Positions 45,188 to 57,049 of a DNA stretch of 64,000 nt are shown here, in pieces. The position numbers and the translations under genes were made by a program. The stretch is from NCBI GenBank assembly GCA_007026445.1, contig VDMD01000001.1, forward strand, positions 744,001 through 808,000. The letters are read 5' to 3'. Source of the DNA: Schizophyllum amplum. Lineage: Eukaryota; Basidiomycota; Agaricomycetes; Agaricales; Schizophyllaceae. The notes beneath the pieces were generated by a model. It ran no database searches and was not told the DNA's origin. It saw only the letters and a program-made list of their open reading frames with translations. The first letter of the stretch is position 1, and the number at the start of each line of letters is the position of its first letter.

Positions 45188-46102
45188 ATGTCTGCCTACG
45201 GTGCGATTCAAGCCCGTGACGGACCTGCGCTGCCCTCGACGCTGTGGGCTCTCCGCAAAGCGACCACTGATGGGAAAACCCACGTCACTCTGCATCATCT
45301 CACCCTGAAGACTGCGCGAGAGCTCCCTGGACTATGCGAGTACCTTTGCAAGGTCTTCTCCGATGAGGTCGACAAGGGTTTGACGTACCCGCAAGAAGGC
45401 CCCCTTACGCAGGCTGCCTTCGAGACGTATTTCTTCGCCGCCGATGTTTTCGTGGCTGTACTGCAGGGCCCTGGGTCACCAATCGTTGCACAAGGAGACA
45501 CACAGGCGCCTGGCACCTCTGTCGACCTCAATGTGGCATCCGCGGCCGCCGGACGCCGTTGGGATGACTGCCTCGTCGGCTACTACTACGTTCGTATTCC
45601 TGTCGGGAGCTGAGCTCACGTCTTACGCCGTGCATCGCACAGGTAAAGCCCAATTATCCCGGGCGGTCGTCTCATGTGAGTATTTTTGATAGGCGGGGCA
45701 ACAACGCTGTCGCTGACCTCACCTGCTTCATTCCATAGATCTGCAACGCGGGCTTCGTCGTACCGCCTCAGCACCGCGGCGGTGGGTACGGGGTCGTGCT
45801 CGCCGATACGTATTTGCACTATGCCCCGAAGCTCGGGTATCAGGCCAGCGTCTTCAACCTCGTATACGTGAACAACGTTGCGTCTATACGGTTCGTGTTC
45901 ATGTTCTCTTTCAATTTCGTACACAAAATGAAGAGCCGACGCGTTTATCAGACTATGGGAACGTCTGGGATTCACCAAAGCGGGGCGTATACCCCGTGCC
46001 GGACGTCTAAGGAAGAAGGATGGAGATGGCGAGGAATACGTCGACGCGTGGGTGTTTTACAAGAGCTTCATCGAGGACGATGCGGGAGCAGGTGCTGCAT
46101 AG
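45188..46102 (+). CDS. GNAT-family N-acetyltransferase, Mpr1-like
   Basis: Start ATG at 45188 (MSAYGAIQARDGPALPST). N-terminal: TLKTARELPGLCEYLCKVFS, TQAAFETYFFAADVFVAVLQ. Two introns flank the short exon reading VKPNYPGRSSH (about 45641-45674). The acetyl-CoA site follows: ICNAGFVVPPQHRGGGYGVV (Q/RxxGxG/A), LADTYLHYAPKLGYQASVFN, LVYVNNVASI. After an intron, RLWERLGFTKAGRIPRAGRL and EEYVDAWVFYKSF end at the TAG at 46100-46102. The KPNYPGRSSH and LWERLGFT...GRIPRAGRL signatures resemble the fungal Mpr1-type acetyltransferases, which act on proline analogues and are linked to oxidative stress tolerance; substrate here is inferred only. Confidence 0.82.
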
Positions 46103-49023
46103 GCGATTTTTGTGAGGTAAGCGTTGGTCTGCATGCAGTTTGCGATTCTGGACTGAATTTTCGATCTTGTGACGCAGAGCGGATGAGACGCCCTTGTACA
46201 GACTGTTCAGAATAGAACAGAGCAGACATAGCTCACGCGCGAGGCCCGAAGGATCGGCTGATTCTGTAGGCGAAGGTGCGACATCGACTTCTGACCTGCT
46301 TCTGGTGCTCTTTACTTTGCATGCGCGAGGTCAAGCATGCTGCTCACAAGACAAATGACTGGCAGCACAATCATTCGTTTGATTGACTGTCCCGCCTGAC
46401 AACAATCGTGCTACGGCACCAGGGAATAATGTCCTCCATCGGGTAGACATAGCGCGGCCGACGCGAGTGTGGGCGTTCGCTGGGATGGCGTGCCGCTAGC
46501 GTGCTCGCAAGAGACGCCGGGCCCCGCAAGAGACTCAGATAGGCGGCGCCAAGTCTCGCATCAACTGACAACCGTGACTGCTGCCACGATATTCGGGCTG
46601 CCTTCAGCTCACCGGGCTCCAGCGCGCGCTCCCGAAAGCCTACGGCTATCTCGCCACCATCAGCAAACGAATGCTCTCTGGGCGGTCGCCATGTATGATG
46701 AACACGCCCCAGCCTCATATATCTGAGACTTTCTGGTCATCGAGCACCCGCGCGGTGATGCCCTCGGCGTCTGTCAGGGCGCGCGACCCACAAACAATAT
46801 ACAGCAAGCACTGTCGACGCCACCCCACAGCGCCCCTTTCCGCGCACTTGCCCTCCCTCCTGCAGGCTCACACTCGCAACCGACTGTACTCTGCGCTGCT
46901 CATCAGAGAACCGAAATGAGATGCGCCGCGCTTCACCGTGTCCTTTTACGCGCGAAAGGGGACATGCCGTGCCCGCGAGGCGGCACCGCCCATCTGCGTA
47001 CTTCTTCGCAGGTATCACCAGCGCGGGGGAGATGGGCGCGATAGCGGGGCAGGTACCGGGCGCTGGCATATCGATCTCCGGCGTCCGTCGCTTCTGGATA
47101 TCGAGTGTCCTCGTGCTACCGGCGCGCCACGCGGGTGGCGCGAATATGGGTCCCTGGACTGGACGTCGAGGGTGGTTGGCCAGCTGCCTAGTGCGGCCTT
47201 GGGCGGCGCCTGGCCGGACGTGGGCACCATGCCCATACGGTCGGGAGACACAAGACAGGCGCGCTAGATCAGAGTGACGAGTCACTCAGCTAGCCTCGAG
47301 TCAGGCGCGCCTCGCTCCCATGCAAAGTGCTCTGTGACGTGCTCAACAGCTCGAAGCAGACAAAGTGCGAAGTTGAATGCATCATCAAGATCTTAATAAT
47401 CGTAAGATCTACGCAGGCGCCCTTAGTACAAGGCGCTGCCGACATCTACACGGTACTTACCTCAGGAGGTGCCGACCTTCCATACACATCAACAAGGACT
47501 TTGTCCCCTCAAGCCCGGATTGGGCAATCGAAAACTGAAGCTTCGCAGGGCGCTTAGCGCTAGTGACTCGGGTGGGAATGGGTGTGTGGCGTCGATAGGA
47601 CAAGGACGAGTCACATCCGGGCGCCCGCCTGTGAGAGCGACTCAGCCAAACTTGGTAGGTAGAAGGGTCAAACCTGGAGACGAAGTCATGGCCAGAGTCC
47701 CGAGCAGATCGGTGAACCCACCAACGGCCTTCTGTGACCCGCTCCGCCAACGATCGTCCATTGTAATCGCATCTTGTCGTATCGTAGCATATCACAGTCC
47801 CCCTACAGAATCAGTATCATTATACGATGCGTGTCGGACTCGCCACTCATTGGAAAACATCAGCGGTGGGACTCCGAGGAGACGATACAGGCGCCCATCA
47901 TAAACGCACACCGAGCTCACCTCATCGGACGTCAGCAGACATTCGATAGGCGCATGGGGTGCGCTCAGCGGGACGAGCACAGCTTCGCTGGAGCAGGTAC
48001 AATGAGGCAAGAGCAGACGCAATGAGGTACACTGGCGGTCTTGAGATTGAATGAGGTTGCATTGACATTGATGGTTGTTGAATGGCCTACGCAGACTCGT
48101 CGCAGAGAGAAGCTGAAGACGTCAGCTGTTTACCGCTGAAGACAACCAGATCCAGTGGGAAATCAAGTGGCACTGAACACGGCCGTACCTCGCCCGACGT
48201 CATGCAAGCACGCCCCCCTCGGCCCCTCGTCCACTGAGTTGTGGGTGCTCGACGATGAGCGATGCTTGACGATGATGAGTGGCGAATACAAATTGGCGAT
48301 TGTTGATAGAGTGCACGGCAATCGACTGTGGTACTTGGCATCGTCATCGGCGCGAGTTCGCGCGCCACTGGCACGGTGCTGAATGCAAAGACCCGAGCAG
48401 GGACGTCACCCCGAACTTTCGAGGACAACAGAATCGACAAGAACTGACCCAGTATTCGTCGAACAAAACAGAATCTGTGACATCCGGCCAAAGTGCGCCC
48501 CGGGACGCCCTCCGAGACCGGGCGGCGCATGGAAGCGAGATCAAGCAGCGTATAGAGGCGGGGTGGCGCAGTCCAGGCGGCGAACAGCCTCAGCGCGAGA
48601 GCATGGATAGCGAACGAGAGCGCACGGAAGGCGAGCGAGAGCCAGCCGGTGGCGCGGCGTCCGTGCGGGCTCGGGACGACACGCCAAGGCGTCCTGTGTC
48701 CGATGTTGGACAGCCATCGCATGCCCGCCGTCGGGAAGGAGTCCTGTGCTCAACGTCGGGAACGCGTCCCGGGCCCGTCGTCGGATGGATCTATGGCCGT
48801 CACAGCTTCATTCGCTATCCGAGAGCTGTCCATGAACATTGAGCACGCAAAGCGCAGAGGCTGCGAGGTCCGAGCTACGCGCGTTCTCTTCGTCCCGTCT
48901 TCGGGGGTGGCGCGCCGGAAAATGAAGGATTCATCGCAAGTGGACGCGTCAGCCAATGTTGAGCACAGCATTCGCAAGGACCTTCAGCCTTCACCCTTCG
49001 AATGAGGAACAGCGTTCGGAGGG

Positions 49024-49098
49024 GTGCAGACCAGCGTTCGGAGGGTGCAGACCAGCGTCCGGAGGCGCGGAGGCGCAGACCAGCGTGCTGAGGCGGCG
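49024..49098 (+). repeat. 21-bp tandem repeat
   Basis: Units of GTGCAGACCAGCGTTCGGAGG at 49024-49044 and 49045-49065 differ by one base. A more divergent copy follows, and related CAGCGTTC(C)GAGG motifs continue to about 49205. Confidence 0.75.
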
Positions 49099-49394
49099 GA
49101 TAACAGCTATTTGAGGGGCGAAGGACCGCAGTCGGGGCGGACGATAGCGTTCAAGGCGGCGGAGAACAGCGTTCCGAGGTGGCGTCCGAAGGCGGCGAAC
49201 AGCGGAGAGCGTGGTGTGCAGCCGGCTGGGGGCGGTGGAGTGGCGCGGCAGAGTGCACAAAGTGGCGCAGCAGGGCCTAGGCGGGGGATCGTCGCGCGAG
49301 GAGGGATAGGAAGAGTGCGGTGGAGATGAGAAGAACCTGCTGAACGTGAGGAGATGAACGCTAAGCTGAACGTGACGATGAGTGTGACGAATAA

Positions 49395-49434
49395 ACGTGA
49401 CGCGATGAGAAGAGACGTGACGCGGTGAGAAGAG
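49395..49434 (+). repeat. 20-bp tandem repeat, two units
   Basis: ACGTGACGCGATGAGAAGAG and a second copy with one substitution. Confidence 0.65.
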
Positions 49435-49630
49435 ACGAGCATGACGAGGGGCAAGCGAGAGTTGCCGTGGTCCTCGTGCAACGGGGGGCGTGTATCTTGA
49501 CCATCTGAGGAGCGCGGGAGTGGAGGAAGTGGAGGACGAAGGACGTTGGTGGAGGGCGGGCAGATGACAACGAAGGTTCGAGAGAGGGGATTGGGTGACG
49601 GTGGAGGAGGGTGGGGGCGAGATAGAGTAA

Positions 49631-49708
49631 GAGAACAAGGGAACTGGAGCGAAAGAACAAGAGAGCTGGAGCGAGAGTACAAGAGATCTGGAGCGAGAGA
49701 ACAAGCGG
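49631..49708 (+). repeat. 22-bp tandem repeat, three and a half units
   Basis: GAGAACAAGGGAACTGGAGC-type 22-mers repeat with 1-3 changes per unit. Confidence 0.75.
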
Positions 49709-49741
49709 AGACACTGATCTGAGGAGATGTTCCTACGATTG

Positions 49742-49791
49742 ACCAGAACGTCAATCCCAGGGATGAACCAGAACGTCAATCACAGGGATCA
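49742..49791 (+). repeat. 25-bp direct repeat, two units
   Basis: Two copies beginning ACCAGAACGTCAATC differ at two positions over 25 bases. Confidence 0.7.
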
Positions 49792-49873
49792 ACAACGGTG
49801 GCGTGCTAAGAAGAGCAAGCGAGTGTGAGTTGTGACGCCTACGTAGCCTATTCTGTAGCTTGCTTACCTATGT

Positions 49874-49957
49874 ACAACGCACGCCTGCCTATGTCAGACA
49901 ACGCATGCCTGCTTATGCCAAACAACGCACGCTTGCTTATGCCAGACAACGCACTGC
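49874..49957 (+). repeat. 24-bp tandem repeat, three and a half units
   Basis: Units starting ACAACGCACGCCTGCCTATG at 49874, 49898 and 49922, with a partial fourth at 49946. Confidence 0.75.
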
Positions 49958-51254
49958 GCCTTCCTTCCTATGTTTGAAGGCGCGCAAGTCTGTCTCTCCG
50001 GCTTGATCCCAAGAGAGCTTCTCTCCCATGATGCGCCGCAGAATCCCATCATGAGTCGAAAATCGCCGAGGACCTCGAGGTGGGCATGAGGTGGACTGCA
50101 TCATGAGGTGAGCTGGGAATTCGACGTTCACCACGAGGTTCACTGCGAAATCGAGGTTCACACGTTTGGGGAGGGGTCCTGGTCGCCGCACAATAGCCGT
50201 TGGTAACGCACGAAAGTCATGAGTAACAGACGCAAGGGCGTGAGTAGCAGATATCGCCCGGGAGTAACAGGCAACGCACCCCCCGCGCATGTTTTATGGT
50301 TGCAAGAATGAAGAGCGACGCGAGGGTCAGGCGAGGCCAGGGAGAGGTGGATAAGCATGGTCGATCTTTGTGTTTGGCCGGTTATTGCATTGTTTGGGCA
50401 TTACATTTCGATGGTCGCACAGTCGTGGCATTCGGACGGTCGTCGCATCTAGGGTGTGGCAGACTTACATCGACGTCGACAACCATGCAGATTTGTCGGC
50501 CGCGAGAACGTGTGTGGGAGCGACTGATGCCTTCCTGCGATAGGCGTGGGTACGATGAGGAGAGGTGCTTCGAATTCGCCCCCATTGTGCACACGGTTGC
50601 GTACGGAACAAGGGCATCCTAGATTGGATGAACAATGGACTCCGACATCGGGCGCAGGGGCCAACCTCTCGCAATTGAGTCGCCAGTTGTCCGAGCGTGA
50701 CGGAGCAGGCCAATGAAGATTTCGAGTGTCTATTGTAGTACTAGAACGGTAGAAGGACCAGGAACGGAGGGGCTGGTCAATAGGCTTGGGCATCGGAGCA
50801 TGGAGGACGCTCTGCCGGAGGGTCACGGTGGCCGGAGCTCGGGAAGCAGGGCCGATAGAGCGCAGGCATCGAGATTTGCTATATAGAGCGGTGTGAGGGG
50901 GACATGGGCTGGGGTGCGCCACAATAATACGAGGGTACGGGCAAGCGAATACGTTGCTGGAGCCTGGAGCGATGGGTGGCAGGGGCCTCTGGGCGACGGG
51001 CGATACGTGCAGGCCACGCGTGAAACGGACACTGCAAAAGATAGGTGGGTAAAACGAAGGACCGCGCGCTGAATTAGCCGCAGGGCGCGGCATGCATGGC
51101 TGTGACGTGTCACGGATTATTACCACATTAGGCATGGCGCCAGGCGTACCGGCGTGGCCGACCCATCAATCTGATGGATGGGGCGGTGCCGGGCAGGTTC
51201 ATATTTTTTTCTGCGCACGAGCTCTCGGGCTCCCCGGGTCGGTCGGTCGTTTGA

Positions 51255-51264
51255 TATATAATAA
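51255..51264 (+). promoter_or_regulatory. Candidate TATA box of the cyclin gene
   Basis: TATATAATAA lies 375 nt upstream of the cyclin ATG. A likely leader intron (GTGAGT at about 51460 to CTCCAG at about 51596) would fit the remaining distance. Pyrimidine-rich sequence follows the TATA element. Confidence 0.45.
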
Positions 51265-51628
51265 CCGCGCTGGCCTCTCTCCGCTCCGACTCACCTCCCA
51301 GCGTTTATCGATACCCGTCCCAGACGCTTCCGTAGTGTCGCCGCCGCCGCCGCCCGCCTCCCGCTAGCCTTCCCACGCCCCGTGCACCCCCCGTCGCCTC
51401 CGCCGCCGCCATCCCACCCCCACTACCCGTCTCGCCCCATCCCGTCACGCCGGCCATTCGTGAGTACACTTGCATAGTTCCTTCTATATCCGCCGCCCTA
51501 TTGTCTCCATGTCACAAAAGGCCACAAAAGAAGGCCCCAGCGCTTTATAAAGGCAGCCTCTGCTTTGTTCGTGCTCTAACCATCCTCTTCTCCAGACCCC
51601 TCCAACGCCTCAGCCCTGTCACAGTCCC

Positions 51629-52755
51629 ATGTCGCGCGCCGCCCACGCCCCGCAGGCCTCGTACGCAGGCGCCGCACCGCGGCAGCCCCAGGCGCAACAT
51701 CCGCCACAGCAGCAGCAGCAGCAGCAGCAACAGCGGAGGAATTTTCAGGTCATGCCCCAGGTGTGTGGCTACTCCAACTTTCCATCTGCCTCTTTGCTGA
51801 CGCGTCCCCCAAGACGACGGCGGCACCGGCCCAGCCAGCCCAGACGAGCAGAAGCGCAGACCCTTTCTTCGGACACGAACATGTCGCACGCCTCTGCGCC
51901 CGCTTCATCCATCATCTGTTCCAGTGTCCAGAACTGCCGACCATTACCGCGGACCCGACGCAACCTGCGACTGCCTCTGCCGCTTCGCGCGCCCCGCAGG
52001 CCAAACTCCCGCAGTTTATTGCCTACGCGCTGCACCGCACGAAGCTCCACCAGTCCGTCACTTTTGCGGCGCTCGTCCTCCTGCAACGACTCAAGGCTCG
52101 CTTCCCCACTGCACGGGGCTCCTCGGGACACCGGCTCTTCATCTCTGCCTTCATGATCGCGTCCAAGGTGATGTGCGACGACACGTACTCCAACAAGTCG
52201 TGGTCCGTCGTCGCCCAGGGCCTGTTCAACCTCCGCGAGGTGAACCAGATGGAGCGCGAGATGTGCGGGTACCTCGACTGGGAGCTCGTCGTCGACGGCG
52301 AGATCCTGCACTGGTTCGAGGAGAAGGTCAGGAAGGACTTCGGCTCCGTCCAAGAATCCTATCCCAGCTATCGGCTCATGGAAGTCTCGCGCCGGGCGCG
52401 CAAGGCTGCCGCCTCGACCTCCTCTACCCCCATACCCGAGCCCAACCACTCTGCGAGCCCCATCGCGCTCGGCAACCGGCACGGGACGCCGACGAAGCCG
52501 CCGCCTACCAGCACTACCCCGCGCGCAAGGGGCAACTCCGCCTCGCGCACAAGTTCCCCCGCTACGCCAGAAACGCCATCCCCGTCCTTCTCGCACTCGA
52601 CGTCCCCGGCCTCATCTGCGTCGCCCCCCACTCCGGACGGCGGCCAGCTCTACGTCAACGTCGCGGGCTCACCGAGTCTCATGCTCGCGAAGGCGGTCGA
52701 CCGCTCTATCGCCCGCGAAAAAATGTTCGCCATGGCTATACCGGCCACATGGTAG
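51629..52755 (+). CDS. PCL/PHO80-type cyclin
   Basis: Regulatory subunit for a Pho85-type cyclin-dependent kinase. Exon 1 (51629-51760) encodes MSRAAHAPQASYAGAAPRQP, then a run of nine Gln (CAG/CAA, about 51709-51735) and RRNFQVMPQ. Intron 51761-51813. Exon 2 encodes the cyclin box: FFGHEHVARLCARFIHHLFQ, LPQFIAYALHRTKLHQSVTF, AALVLLQRLKARFPTARG, HRLFISAFMIASKVMCDDTY, SNKSWSVVAQGLFNLREVNQ and MEREMCGYLDWELVVDGEIL. A Ser/Thr/Pro-rich tail with many SP and TP sites follows, ending IAREKMFAMAIPATW at 52755. The DDTYSNKSW and REVNQMEREMxxxLxW signatures mark the Pcl1/2-type group, which acts at the cell cycle start and in morphogenesis. Confidence 0.87.
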
Positions 52756-55466
52756 ACGGCCGTATCCCGGTGGATCGGTCTATGCTCTTTCTGGATCCTC
52801 TTCTTGTGGGCTCTCTTTCCATTCACTATACATTTCCTCCTCATCGCATTCTTCCCGCATACTCATCATCGCAATCTGTAACAACACATAGTCATATAGC
52901 ACGCCTACCTTGGACTATTACCGCACGACATTCATCCTCGCCGCCCGGGGGCGGCAGATACCCAACCAGTCATATAACCCACGCACCCCAGCATTCGACG
53001 CCGGTCAATACTTATTAATGCGCAGAGTGGTGACAATGTATTGGCTAGGTTTCTTCTCTTGCATTTTACGCACCGAGATGAACTGTAACTAACAAAGCAC
53101 ACGTATTTACTCGTCTTTATTCTCCGTCCTACACTCGTTCTCGTTATGCTTTCACGCAGTGTTACGCTCAATGACATACAGAAAAGTCGTACTACTCTTT
53201 GGAACGCGACGATGAGGAGGACGGGGGAGGCGACGAGGTCAGTACAAGTCGAACCTCAAGGGGTTGCAGGTTACCGAGTCATTCACCGAGTCAAGTAGTG
53301 ACGTAGGTGCAGCCTTTTGTTTTCTGAAGCCCGGCCATGTCACCTCTGTGGGTCGTACCTGGACAGAGCACAAGTGCTCTCTCGGAAGATTCAGATCGGT
53401 GGAATGCCTGCCGCAGACACACACACGGTGAGCTGTGAATTTGCGGGCGTCGGAAGCGGGCCACAGGAGGTCTCAATAAAAAGGCCCAGGCCCCGGCAGC
53501 CAATCGTCATCGTCATAAGTAATCGTACACAAGGCCTTCCTTTTATGGACTTTACTCTGCTTTACTCCTTTTGAACAGCTTTGGGGGCGAGACAAAAAAT
53601 TCTCACAAGGCTCGCCATCCTTCGCCTGTGTCTGCTTCGGTTTGGTGGTCCCAGGGTGGCCAGCTTCTGCCCTGAGCGGGGGACGTCGGAATGGCTCTGT
53701 CAACGGTCGATTGTCAGCGGGCAGGGCGCAGCGCGCGGGGCCCTTCCCTGATCTTTTCTGATTTTCCACGGACCATGTCTGTCAATAATCCGCACCCGTG
53801 TTCAAGTGCCTGGCCAGCGACTCGAAGCACATATGTTGCCGCTCGCGGTGGACGCTCACGAGCCTGCACGAGCCCACAAGCCGCCGTATACCTACAGTTT
53901 TTGACCGCGAAGTGTCTTTACCCAGCGCAGAGTTCTAGCCGAAGGTCCGCTCAGCTCCGCTGACAGTGATAGGTCCGTTCTCTGGCTCGGGCCCTCGTAC
54001 TTACGATTATCTCTGCGCAGGACCTACACATTGATATGGATGCTTCGACGAAGAAGACCTCGCGACAAGGCTGCCCTTTCGAAGGTCGAAGTGACTCAGG
54101 ACGCAATCCTCCTTTCGTGCGCGTTGACGCTTCCTTTCTGGGCATACTGGCGCTTAACAAATCGCTCACTAGAAGTTCAGAAGGGCTCTTCTGGTGTGCG
54201 GTGGCACTGCTACTCAGCGCAAGATATCTGATGATCAAGAACGGTCTGTTGCGCCTTGGTTGCGCCGACAGAAGCAGGGCTGGGGATGGGGAAGCTCCTG
54301 GGAAGCTCGCGGTCCCAGCTGCTGTTCAGATGATAGGAGCCTCGTGTATGATGCATCTCGCTAACACCTCGTGTTGGCCGCGCCTCACCAAGGAGTCCGA
54401 ACCCGACGCCCGCCCGACGCCCCCTCGTGTTCAGCGGAACGGGCCTCCTCTGCTGCGGCCGCCCTCGAGGCTTCGCGCTTTGCGTACTTGACTCTGCAGC
54501 ACACCTCATTTTATTTAAATTTTATCGCGTACGTGCTCAAGTTCATCCGTATGTCGTACTCATCGCTCGTAATTGGTCTCTGGTTCTTCGTATACGGCGG
54601 GAGGATAATCCTCCAACATCGATGGGGGGACGAAGATGTGGGTCCAAGTCAGGTGAATTCGGCAAGTCCCGAAGTTGAACCCATGATGGTATCGGCCAAT
54701 ACAGCGGCACTGCGCAAGGGTGCTCGTAGACGCGCAGAATCCAGATGACTCCGCGATACTGTATACCGAGTCAGGTGTAGACGCCAATCAAGAGTTCGAG
54801 AATGAAACGAAGGCTACCAGGACCACCCCGAACCCTCCCTCTGCTTGTCTACCGGCGCATCGTGTTCGCCAAAGACCCTCAGGCCAGCCACCATGGAGTG
54901 TGTCCATGTATGTGGCACCGAGCTAGTAGTCATCCGGCTGTGAAGCTACCGCACCAGTGGCAAGTCTCGCACGTCCTACGATGGGGTCAGGCTATTCCGC
55001 CCTCACCCCGATAAGCGCGCAGTTCGGCCAGTCATCTGTTGAAGAGGCGGCGCTGTATCCCACTGCTTCATGGAGACTATAACAGAGCACGCTGTCTGTC
55101 ATACGGTGAGGCATTGTCGCCGTGGTCCTAGCAGGATCGGAGTGGAGACGGAATCCCGAGGAATGCGGCACACAACGCGTTCAGTCACCTAAGTGGCACA
55201 CAAAGGGTGAGAGCGGGAGCTTCATCAGCGCTCACGGGCCGATGCAGGCGAGCATGGTGCATGGACTGGGTATTCACGCAAAGGAAGATGCTAGAGAGGA
55301 TGGAAAGCCCCGCGTCGTCGTACCGACTCTGACCCGCCCATCCCCAGCATCGCCGAGGGATTGAGTGCATCGCAATCAACGAGGATTTATATTATCGGGC
55401 CTGCGCGCTTGGATGCACCCCCATGTACAGCGACACGGTAGATAGGATGGTCATCAATGAGATTTT
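52756..55466. other. 2.7-kb stretch without a supported gene
   Basis: Contains the 3' UTR of the cyclin gene (AT-richer to about 53100). Frames at 54036-54491 and 54371-54748 (+) are open but show no recognisable motif or splice structure. Nothing else seen. Confidence 0.4.
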
Positions 55467-57049
55467 TCAAAGTCCTATGTAGCGATTGCCGCGCTTGTTG
55501 CCACGCCGACTCCACGTCTGAAAGTTGCCCATGCCGTTGGCAGGGCCAATGGGCTCGAGACCGATGGCGTCTAGATCAAGTAACCCGTTTGGCTTCTGCT
55601 TGCAAACCTCTCTGAACTGCAGCAGGAATTCGCGATCGTATCTGAGCGAGGACGTTAGTGCTTCAGAACTCGCGCACAATAAGTGCAGGCCGATATCATA
55701 CATGAATTTGCCATCCCTGGCGTGGAAGTTTAGCCCGACTCGCGGGCTCTCGATACCCTTTGGGTATTGTACGGAGCCAATGTCGTTGATGACGCGCGCA
55801 GTGGCAAGGGTAGAAGGAAGAGGGGGTCCGACGAGAGAGGGAGCGGTGCTGAGAGAACCGGGCCACTTGCGCTCGGCCTGCTGCGCAATGCGCTCCTCCT
55901 CCTCCTTCTTCAACCGCTCAGCCTCTTCGATCTTCTTCCGCTTCTCCTTTACGCGCTCTTCCTCCTCGAGCTTGGCCTTCTCCTTTGCCTCTTTACATGC
56001 CTTCTTCTCGTTCTTCCTCCGCATACGCTCTTCCTCTGTTGCTTGGCTACGGTCGGCCTCCTCCTTCTCCTTGCGCTCTTTCCGCGCCTTGACCTTCGCA
56101 GCTTTTGCAGCGATTTCGTGCGCCTCCGTTGACTCCTGCACTGACATGCGAGAGACCATGGGAGAAGTGACGTGTATAGGCGCAGGCTGATTACCGATTG
56201 CTTTGTCTTTACCGGTCAATGACGCCGGTACGAGAGTTGGTAATCCTGCTGGCACCATCATCTTATACTGTGGGGCAGCGAGTGGCGCCCAGTAAGGATG
56301 GAAGCTGGGACATGGTTGCTATCACGGCTCAGCTCTAGGCGCTCTATGAGAAGTACGATGCGGTGACTCACGTAGTATGGCCAGCCCTGCGTCGACCCAG
56401 GCTGCATACAGGGCACCGGATGGCCAGGTCGATATTGAGGCGGGATTGAAAAAGAACTCGGCGAAGTATACATCGTTTGACCGCCAACTTGTGGATGCAG
56501 ACAGTTGACCTTCGTGGGCTGGATATAGCAAGAAACAGGTGAAGGCCGAACATCGGCGACCTTGACGGTGACAGCGTCCTGCTTCGAGACTATCTTGTTC
56601 CTCCACGCGATGATCTCGTTGTCCGACGAATCGACGCTCGCCTTGGGGGGCAGCCCAAGGACGTCGACCTCGCCGTCGATGTCAGCGAGGGCGTCGCTCC
56701 CGTCAGTGGCTACATCACTTCTGCGCCGCCCTAGTGGCTCACAGCGACGTTCGGAAGGGCACGGTAAAGGGCTGTCGGCTGTTCCCTCTGCGGCAAGGAC
56801 TCCGCGAACGCAGCCCTCGGGATCGAGAAGGCGGATGAGCCAGGGCAACGATGAGTCGTCTGTCCCTGCTTGGACGGGTGATATGGCGAGCACCCAGGCG
56901 CCGACACCGTCCGGGGCGCGAAGGGATATAGAGACACCCGCGAGATCGATGGCTGCGTGGGGAGCGCGCTTGACATCGTTGACGTCGATCGGAGTAGGCG
57001 CAATGCGCGTGGGGGCAAGCGCAGTGTGTGAGGCGGCAGGACGGGGCAT
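55467..57049 (-). CDS. Chimeric truncated eIF4G paralogue with eIF4E-binding motif
   Basis: Three exons keep one open frame: 57049-56372 (226 codons), 56318-55702 and 55641-55467, with introns at 56371-56319 (53 nt) and 55701-55642 (60 nt, in frame, branch-like CTAAC); about 489 residues when spliced. Residues 1-140 (MPRPAASHTALAPTRIAPTP onward) are unlike eIF4G and not recognised. From about 200 the order follows eIF4G: PPQYRPGHPVPCMQPGSTQG, YY at the conserved intron, the Glu/Lys coiled coil (EEADRSQATEEERMRRKNEK), LPSTLATARVINDIGSVQYP, HARDGKF at the second conserved intron, YDREFLLQF (eIF4E-binding motif) and LDAIGLEPIGPA. The frame ends GNFQTWSRRGNKRGNRYIGL. MIF4G and MA3 are absent, and three eIF4G segments are deleted internally. 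The copy is diverged but uninterrupted; it may be expressed or be a recent pseudogene. Confidence 0.6.

Larger units (their letters stand above)
46103..51254. other. Long stretch without a convincing gene, minisatellite-rich
   Basis: More than 5 kb with no recognisable domain. Long open frames at 48087-48722 and 48991-49779 (both minus) are Arg/Ser/Pro-rich and overlap in several frames, as expected from strand-biased composition. Five unrelated short tandem arrays lie between 49008 and 49957. No transposon protein or terminal repeat was found by eye. A non-coding RNA gene or a decayed element cannot be excluded. Confidence 0.45.

Noticed and set aside
46737..47285. Overlapping open frames on both strands
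   Set aside because: High GC gives open frames on both strands. None shows a domain or intron pattern.
48087..48722. Minus-strand frame of 211 codons
   Set aside because: Arg/Ser/Leu-rich, no recognisable segment, and the opposite strand is also open. Not supported as a gene.
48991..49779. Minus-strand frames of up to 262 codons rich in Ser, Arg, Pro and Leu
   Set aside because: Three overlapping frames are all open here, which reflects G/A strand bias and tandem repeats. No splice structure, motif or plausible protein composition.
51545..52596. Minus-strand frames with leucine runs and acidic residues
   Set aside because: Shadows of the cyclin gene; the leucine run is the complement of the CAG/CAA polyglutamine tract.
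54036..54748. + strand frames of 83-151 codons
   Set aside because: No recognisable motif, no consistent splice sites, and several frames are open at once.
55467..56261. Treating the eIF4G paralogue simply as a pseudogene
   Set aside because: Removing the conserved 53-nt intron joins two open frames in phase to an upstream ATG, with no stop or frameshift visible. It is therefore listed as a possible gene, with reduced confidence.
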